Below, in pieces: positions 32,982-37,393 of a stretch of DNA of 37,393 nt (position 1 is the stretch's first letter; each line of letters starts with the position of its first letter). The stretch covers positions 1 to 37,393 of the forward strand of contig CALLMM010000057.1 in assembly GCA_938005745.1 (NCBI GenBank), in the 5' to 3' direction. The DNA is from an uncultured Chthonomonadales bacterium (GTDB lineage: Bacteria; Armatimonadota; Chthonomonadetes; Chthonomonadales; CAJBBX01). Position numbers and translations under genes: made by a program. The notes below the pieces were generated by a model. That model was given only the letters and a program-made list of their open reading frames with translations. It was not told the DNA's origin and did not search any database.

Positions 32982-35549
32982 CTACAGCGAACGCAGACGG
33001 AGACTGCCCGCCAGCTTCTCCGGACTGTCTGCCGATGACCGGAACGAAACGACCCGACTCTCCCCGGCGCGCATGTGGAAGAAGTTGTCCTGCAGGCGAA
33101 CCGAGAGGTCGCCTGCGTCGAATCGCAGCCACACATAGGGGGCAAACCGTCGGGCGGAGAGCGTAAGAACGCCCTGACCTCTCCCGGCGGAGATCTGCAC
33201 CTTCAACTCCGGGGGAGAGAGACGCAGGTTCTTCGGCTCGGTCAGGAAGAGGAAGTTTTCGATGCGATCCTGCCCGATATCCCAGTGCGGCGTGAAGCGG
33301 GCATAGACGTAGACATCCCGCGCATGGGGGAGCACCTGACCGAGAGGGATGGCTGCCGCCAGCGAAGAGCTTCCGCCATCCGCAAAAGCCTCCTCGCGTA
33401 TCTCGGTCAGAACGTCGCCGTCGAAGGTCTCGAGGGTCAGGGAAATCTCTCCCTGTGCCGGCTCCCGCAGATCGCTGGTCAGATACGCCTCCGCCTCCTC
33501 TCCCTTCTGAACCAGAGACAGCAAGAGCGGCGCATAGAACCGCCTGCAGGCATACCAGGCGGCTTTCGGCTCCAGCTCCCAGTCTATCACCGACCAGGAC
33601 TGCACATGCCAGCAGTCGTTGATCTGCCAGAAGAGCGTACCTCCGCATCGGTCTCGCTGCCTGCGCCAGTGCTCGATACCCGTCTTCAACGCCTCCATCT
33701 GATTGATCTGGCTGTAGTAGACCAGCTCCTCCAGAGTCTGCGGCTCCGGGAGATGCATGGCGATATAGCCCAGGTAGGTCTCGTACCCCTTGCGCGTCTT
33801 ATCGTGCCAGCGAACCGCCGCCGAGCGCGGAGAGAAGTCTTCGGGATTCAGAACTCTCTCCCAGGCGCGCAGGCTGCACGACGAGGCGAACCCGAATTCG
33901 GACAGGAAACGTGAATGATCTTCCACATATCGCCTCCAGTCCCCGTGTCCGTGCCAGATATCCCAGTTGTGGCGGTCGCCGATATTCTGCGCGTTGGGGT
34001 TGTCTCCGCCGTAGGGAGAGGAGGGCCAGTAGGGCGTCGCCGGATCAAGCTCCGCGACCACCGCCGGAAGGATCTCATGATACAGCTTCTCTCCCAGATA
34101 GCGCGGAGCCGGATTATGCCTGCCCTGCCACTGATCGTGATCCAGCTGATGGTTCTCGTTGTTGCCGCACCAGAGCGCGAGCGAGGGATGATTGCGTATG
34201 CGCCGGACGGCGATCTCCGCTTCCCGTCGGGAAGCCTCCGCGTACTCATCAACATCGGGATAGAAGGCGCAGCCATACGGGAAATCCTGCCAGACCAGAA
34301 TCCCGTACCGGTCGCACAGGTTATAGAACGCCTCCGATTCGTACAGTCCGCCGCCCCAGACGCGCAGCATATTGAACCCGGCTTCCGCTGCCATCTCGAT
34401 CAGCGTCGCCAGTCGGGAGGATGACGCCTCCAGCCTGCCTGGAAAGCTGTCTGCCGGGATCCAGTTGGCTCCCTTCGCAAAGATCGGCTCGCCATTCACC
34501 TCAAATCGAAAGCTCTCTCCGCCGTCAGCATCGGGTTCGCGAACCAGTCTGAGCGTACGCAGTCCAATATGTGCGCGGCTCTGATCCAGACAATCCCTGC
34601 CCAGCCACAGAGACAGCTCCAGTTCGTAGAGGGCGGGATAGCGGTCTCTCAACGCCCCCGCGCCGCGGTTTGGCTCCCAGCGAACCGGAGATTCCACATG
34701 GATTCGGACCTCCGATCGGACGACCCCGCCGCCTTCCGCCGCGGCGGCGGTCAGAGCCGCCGAGGTAGTCTCATGCGGATCTGCATTCGTCTCCCCGATC
34801 CGAAAGGGACCGGTCAGTTTTGCGGTGATATTCAGCGGGGTTGTTTCGTGCCCCGCCGCGCGCTCGATCTCCGCCTCTATCGTTACATCCGCGCTGCCGT
34901 CTTGCTGAAACTCCACAGAGTGCTGCCAGCCGCAGATCCGGGCGACCGGCACGGAGAGAAGCTCGACCTCCTTCCATATGCCGCAGGAGACCAGTTCCGG
35001 TCCCCAGTCCCAGCCGAACATGTACTGCGCTTTCCGCACAAAGGAGCGCGGTCCCCAGACGAACCAGTGCGGCTCGCGCAGCGAGTCGTTCGGATGGGTT
35101 CGCATCCACTCCTGCTGCCGCTCCCGCCCGATACGCAGCGTGGAACGGAATATCACCTCCAGCCGATTTTCGCCGACCTTCAGCGCCTCTCCGACGGGGA
35201 TCTCATGGGGAATGAACATGTTGTCAGTGGAGGCGACAGGCGCGCCGTTCAGCGAAATCTCGGCGATGGTGTCCAGTCCATGAAAAACCAGTGAGGGGTT
35301 CGCAGGAAGATCCTCCACCTGAAATGTGGTCTGATAGACCCAGTCAGTCTCGTCCACCCAGGCGCAGCCCCGCTCATGCATCCGCCGGAAGGGATCCTCG
35401 ATCACGCCTGCGCGAACCAGATCGAGATGCACGCTGCCGGGAACCTGTGCGGGAAGCCAGTCCAGGTCGCTGCACTCGGAATTTCCGCGGGGATGAAGCT
35501 CCTTGAACCGCCAGGGAGAGCGCAGCGCAATCCGTTTCGTCTTCAACAT
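32982..35549 (-). CDS. Beta-mannosidase (glycoside hydrolase family 2 type)
   Basis: 855 residues. The N-terminal jelly-roll-like domain opens WRFKELHPRG and contains VPGSVHLDLV; the TIM barrel carries the acid/base Glu465 in WCGNNENHQ and the nucleophile Glu551 in LSEFGFASS. This arrangement and length match GH2 beta-mannosidases, which remove terminal beta-mannose from oligosaccharides. No signal peptide, so it probably acts on imported sugars. The start ATG (35547-35549) follows GAGGAG; the longer open frame upstream overlaps the deacetylase gene. It is probably co-transcribed with the deacetylase, 35 bases upstream. Confidence 0.93.
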   Translation of the reverse strand: MLKTKRIALRSPWRFKELHPRGNSECSDLDWLPAQVPGSVHLDLVRAGVIEDPFRRMHERGCAWVDETDWVYQTTFQVEDLPANPSLVFHGLDTIAEISLNGAPVASTDNMFIPHEIPVGEALKVGENRLEVIFRSTLRIGRERQQEWMRTHPNDSLREPHWFVWGPRSFVRKAQYMFGWDWGPELVSCGIWKEVELLSVPVARICGWQHSVEFQQDGSADVTIEAEIERAAGHETTPLNITAKLTGPFRIGETNADPHETTSAALTAAAAEGGGVVRSEVRIHVESPVRWEPNRGAGALRDRYPALYELELSLWLGRDCLDQSRAHIGLRTLRLVREPDADGGESFRFEVNGEPIFAKGANWIPADSFPGRLEASSSRLATLIEMAAEAGFNMLRVWGGGLYESEAFYNLCDRYGILVWQDFPYGCAFYPDVDEYAEASRREAEIAVRRIRNHPSLALWCGNNENHQLDHDQWQGRHNPAPRYLGEKLYHEILPAVVAELDPATPYWPSSPYGGDNPNAQNIGDRHNWDIWHGHGDWRRYVEDHSRFLSEFGFASSCSLRAWERVLNPEDFSPRSAAVRWHDKTRKGYETYLGYIAMHLPEPQTLEELVYYSQINQMEALKTGIEHWRRQRDRCGGTLFWQINDCWHVQSWSVIDWELEPKAAWYACRRFYAPLLLSLVQKGEEAEAYLTSDLREPAQGEISLTLETFDGDVLTEIREEAFADGGSSSLAAAIPLGQVLPHARDVYVYARFTPHWDIGQDRIENFLFLTEPKNLRLSPPELKVQISAGRGQGVLTLSARRFAPYVWLRFDAGDLSVRLQDNFFHMRAGESRVVSFRSSADSPEKLAGSLRLRSL

Positions 35550-35584
35550 GGTCTCCTCAGAAAGATAGTCCGTCCTTTCGACAC

Positions 35585-36373
35585 TCAACGCTTCTGCCAG
35601 GCGCGCTCCACATCGCGCAGGGACTGAGAGAAACGCTTGTGGATCGAATAGCGGCGCACCTCCAGCAGTCCGGGAGAGGCTCCCGCGCTTCCCCAATCCT
35701 CCCCGATCGCCATCTTATATCCCGCCTCCGCCACCATGCGAACGACGCGCGCGTCATAGTTGCCCTCCGTATAGGCGAAGGCAAACACCGGCTTCCCCAT
35801 CTGCCGCTCAATAATCTGTCTGGATTCAAGAAGCTCCTTACGCAGCCTTGCATCCGAGAGCTTTCTCAGATCGGGGGGATGTGTGCGCGTATGCGATTGA
35901 ACGCTGATCAGCCCGCTGCGCTGCATCTCGCGCAGTTCGTCCCAGGTACAGTGATCCTTGACCGTTCGCACGCCGACATAGTCGGTGTGAATAAAGAAGG
36001 TGGCGGGGTAGTTGTACTCTTTCAGGATTGGATAGGCGTAGTGGTACAGCCCTTTTGTGTTGTCGTCAAAGGTCAGGACGACCGGGCGCGGAGGAACGGG
36101 CGCGCCCTCTGTGAGATGTCTGTAGAGCGCCTCCAGCGTGATGACGTTGAACTTCCGCCGACGAAGCTGCTCCATCTGCGCGCGAAACTCCGTCTCCGTG
36201 ACGTCAAACCAGACCTCCTTCCTGCCCCGGACAACATCGTGCCACATCAGTATCGCGGTGTAGGTCTGCCGCGCGCGCGGGTGGATCGGAGGAACCGTCG
36301 GAGCCGCCGCTCTCTGCGCCAGAGTCTGCCCGGCGGCGAACAACGCCAGAACGAACCACAGCCGAACTCTCAT
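35585..36373 (-). CDS. Exported polysaccharide deacetylase (NodB/CE4 family)
   Basis: 262 residues. The N-terminus is a signal peptide (MRVRLWFVLALFAAG, cleavage near TLAQ). The NodB homology domain shows TFDD (Asp103/Asp104) and SHTRTH (His161, His165), the metal-binding Asp-His-His set. Family members remove N- or O-acetyl groups from chitin, peptidoglycan or other cell-envelope glycans. The usual TFDDG reads TFDDN. The start has only a modest ribosome binding site (GGGAGA about 13 bases upstream). It lies upstream of beta-mannosidase and diverges from gyrB. Confidence 0.9.
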   Translation of the reverse strand: MRVRLWFVLALFAAGQTLAQRAAAPTVPPIHPRARQTYTAILMWHDVVRGRKEVWFDVTETEFRAQMEQLRRRKFNVITLEALYRHLTEGAPVPPRPVVLTFDDNTKGLYHYAYPILKEYNYPATFFIHTDYVGVRTVKDHCTWDELREMQRSGLISVQSHTRTHPPDLRKLSDARLRKELLESRQIIERQMGKPVFAFAYTEGNYDARVVRMVAEAGYKMAIGEDWGSAGASPGLLEVRRYSIHKRFSQSLRDVERAWQKR

Positions 36374-36402
36374 CTTCAGCTCATCATCTCCCGGTAAGCG
36401 TC

Positions 36403-36436
36403 CTGCCGGCAGACATCGAGGGAAACTGCCGGCAGA
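36403..36436. repeat. Tandem palindromes CTGCCGGCAGA in the deacetylase-gyrB spacer
   Basis: The same 11-mer, containing the perfect palindrome CTGCCGGCAG, occurs at 36403-36413 and 36426-36436, with centres 23 bp apart (about two helical turns). It lies in the leader/promoter region of the deacetylase gene. Paired palindromes at this spacing look like an operator, but no regulator can be named. Confidence 0.5.
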
Positions 36437-36506
36437 CTGCCTGTAAGTTCACCGCGCTCCGACCGGTATCCTCTCTCTCAACCTTCGCACAAACAGTAGA
36501 ATGATG

Positions 36507-36535
36507 TGGACATATTTCATCTTCTGTGCTATAAT
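36507..36535 (+). promoter_or_regulatory. gyrB promoter (extended -10)
   Basis: TGGACA (36507-36512), a 17-base spacer and a perfect TATAAT (36530-36535) preceded by TGC. The TGCTATAAT core is identical to that of the gyrA promoter. Transcription near 36542 gives a leader of about 60 bases. Confidence 0.82.
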
Positions 36536-36550
36536 GACTCACGTGAATAG

Positions 36551-36589
36551 ATGAACTCGAATGCGATGAATCCCGTGAAGAAGGAGTAA
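36551..36589 (+). other. Possible 12-codon leader ORF ahead of gyrB
   Basis: ATG at 36551 opens a frame MNSNAMNPVKKE that ends in TAA at 36587-36589, overlapping the AAGGAG ribosome binding site of gyrB (36581-36586). It has no ribosome binding site of its own, and the predicted transcript starts only about nine bases upstream. It may be chance. Confidence 0.25.
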
Positions 36590-36601
36590 TCAATACCCAC
36601 T

Positions 36602-37393
36602 ATGGCAGTAGAAAAAGAGCCGCTTGCTCTGGCGGAAGAGACCGCAGAGACGACCGAAACCACCGCCCCCGAACTGGAACTGCAGAAAGTATCTGCCACC
36701 TATGACGCCAATCAACTGCAGGTTCTGGAGGGGCTGGCGGCGGTCCGTCGGCATCCTGCCATGTATATCGGCGGGAAAGACCATAAGGGACTGCATCACC
36801 TCTTCATCGAAGTCAGCGACAACTCCATAGACGAGGCGATGGCGGGCTACTGCAACCGCATTGATGTGGTGCTGCACAGAGACGGCAGCCTCTCGGTGCA
36901 GGATAACGGACGCGGGATTCCGGTAGACATCAACGAGCAGACCGGACTGCCGGGGGTCGAACTGGCGCTGACCAAGCTTCACGCAGGCGGTAAGTTCAAT
37001 GCCGGCGCCTATACCGTCTCCGGCGGGCTGCACGGCGTCGGCGTCTCCTGCGTCAACGCCCTCTCCGAATGGCTGGTGGTGGATGTCTGGCGCGACAGAA
37101 AGCAGCATCGGATCCGCTTCGAGCGCGGCATTACTGTCAAACCTCTCCATGTTGTCAGCAAACTGAAAGAGGACGTGACCGGAACACGGGTTCACTGGAA
37201 GCCGGATCCCCTCATCTTCGGCGATCTGCAGTATGACCCTGAAGAGATCACTCGACGCCTGCGCGAACTTGCCTATCTGAACAAGGATGTCGTCCTCACC
37301 TTCACCGATGAGCGTGAGGGAGGCGAGACCGCCGTCTTCCACTACAAACGCGGACTGGCGGAGTTCGTGGAGTATCTCAACGCCACCAAAGAC
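36602..37393 (+). CDS. gyrB: DNA gyrase subunit B, N-terminal part (cut by window edge)
   Basis: The first 264 codons of a GHKL ATPase subunit. Visible motifs are the catalytic Glu70 and magnesium-binding Asn74 in FIEVSDNSIDEA, DNGRGIP (101-107, with adenine-binding Asp101), LHAGGKF and the glycine-rich lid GGLHGVGVS (141-149). The first 35 residues are an acidic, low-complexity extension. ParE cannot be excluded from this part alone, but GyrB is favoured by overall similarity and by the promoter core shared with gyrA. AAGGAG lies 15 bases ahead of the ATG, a longer gap than usual. The C-terminal part lies beyond the window. Confidence 0.88.
   Translation, partial: MAVEKEPLALAEETAETTETTAPELELQKVSATYDANQLQVLEGLAAVRRHPAMYIGGKDHKGLHHLFIEVSDNSIDEAMAGYCNRIDVVLHRDGSLSVQDNGRGIPVDINEQTGLPGVELALTKLHAGGKFNAGAYTVSGGLHGVGVSCVNALSEWLVVDVWRDRKQHRIRFERGITVKPLHVVSKLKEDVTGTRVHWKPDPLIFGDLQYDPEEITRRLRELAYLNKDVVLTFTDEREGGETAVFHYKRGLAEFVEYLNATKD

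Noticed and set aside
35550..35696. Longer N-terminus for beta-mannosidase (49 extra codons)
   Set aside because: It would overlap the end of the deacetylase gene, and the inner ATG has a GAGGAG site directly upstream.
36384..36593. Open frame of 69 codons antisense across the gyrB promoter
   Set aside because: Low-complexity Ser/His-rich translation over clear promoter sequence, with no ribosome binding site.

Overview
This is a gene-dense bacterial chromosome segment, clearly G+C-rich. It carries two tRNA genes and no insertion sequence, prophage, CRISPR array or rRNA. The gene content suits a free-living heterotroph. The atypical gyrase and RNA polymerase sequences, the fused E1 alpha/beta dehydrogenase, and the PhyH and sugar-isomerase TIM-barrel genes would fit a lineage such as Armatimonadota. 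That placement is a tentative inference; I could not run a phylogeny.

Layout. The left edge holds the start of an exported protein on the minus strand, then gyrA (+) behind a near-consensus promoter. A minus-strand group follows, read from right to left: mutY, a NUDIX hydrolase, tldD, a VOC protein and a CDGSH iron-sulfur protein. tRNA-Pro(GGG) diverges from mutY, and its promoter lies inside the first codons of mutY. From about 17.3 kb down to 7.2 kb the minus strand carries a glycolytic and proteostasis block: gapA, pgk, a Bax-inhibitor-1 family membrane protein, a GrpE-like protein with two transmembrane helices, an Hsp70, a J-domain/TPR/CFI-box protein, an OsmC peroxidase, a sugar-isomerase-like TIM barrel and tpiA. 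Upstream of gapA lies a PhyH dioxygenase/SDR pair, then tRNA-Lys(TTT), rpoC and rpoB. rpoBC does not follow the usual ribosomal protein genes; it lies behind a glutamine amidotransferase-like gene and the E1 fusion gene, which have their own promoter. The right end has a Spy-like periplasmic protein (+), then beta-mannosidase and an exported polysaccharide deacetylase (-), and finally the first 264 codons of gyrB (+), cut by the window edge.

The most interesting unit is the Hsp70 group at 9390-13779. The nucleotide exchange factor is predicted to be membrane-anchored. The J protein has Pro-Pro-Glu where the canonical His-Pro-Asp should be, and it ends in TPR-like repeats plus a CFI-box C-terminal domain with a hydrophobic tail. 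The Hsp70 is short (587 aa) with a reduced lid. Next to a BI-1/YccA-type membrane protein, this looks like a dedicated, membrane-associated, non-canonical Hsp70 machine. Other notable points are a four-cysteine zinc-ribbon-like insertion in RpoB, non-consensus residues at drug-contact positions of GyrA and RpoB, an insertion next to the catalytic histidine of TpiA, an interspersed repeat family, and well-conserved sigma-70-type promoters, often with 18-bp spacers.
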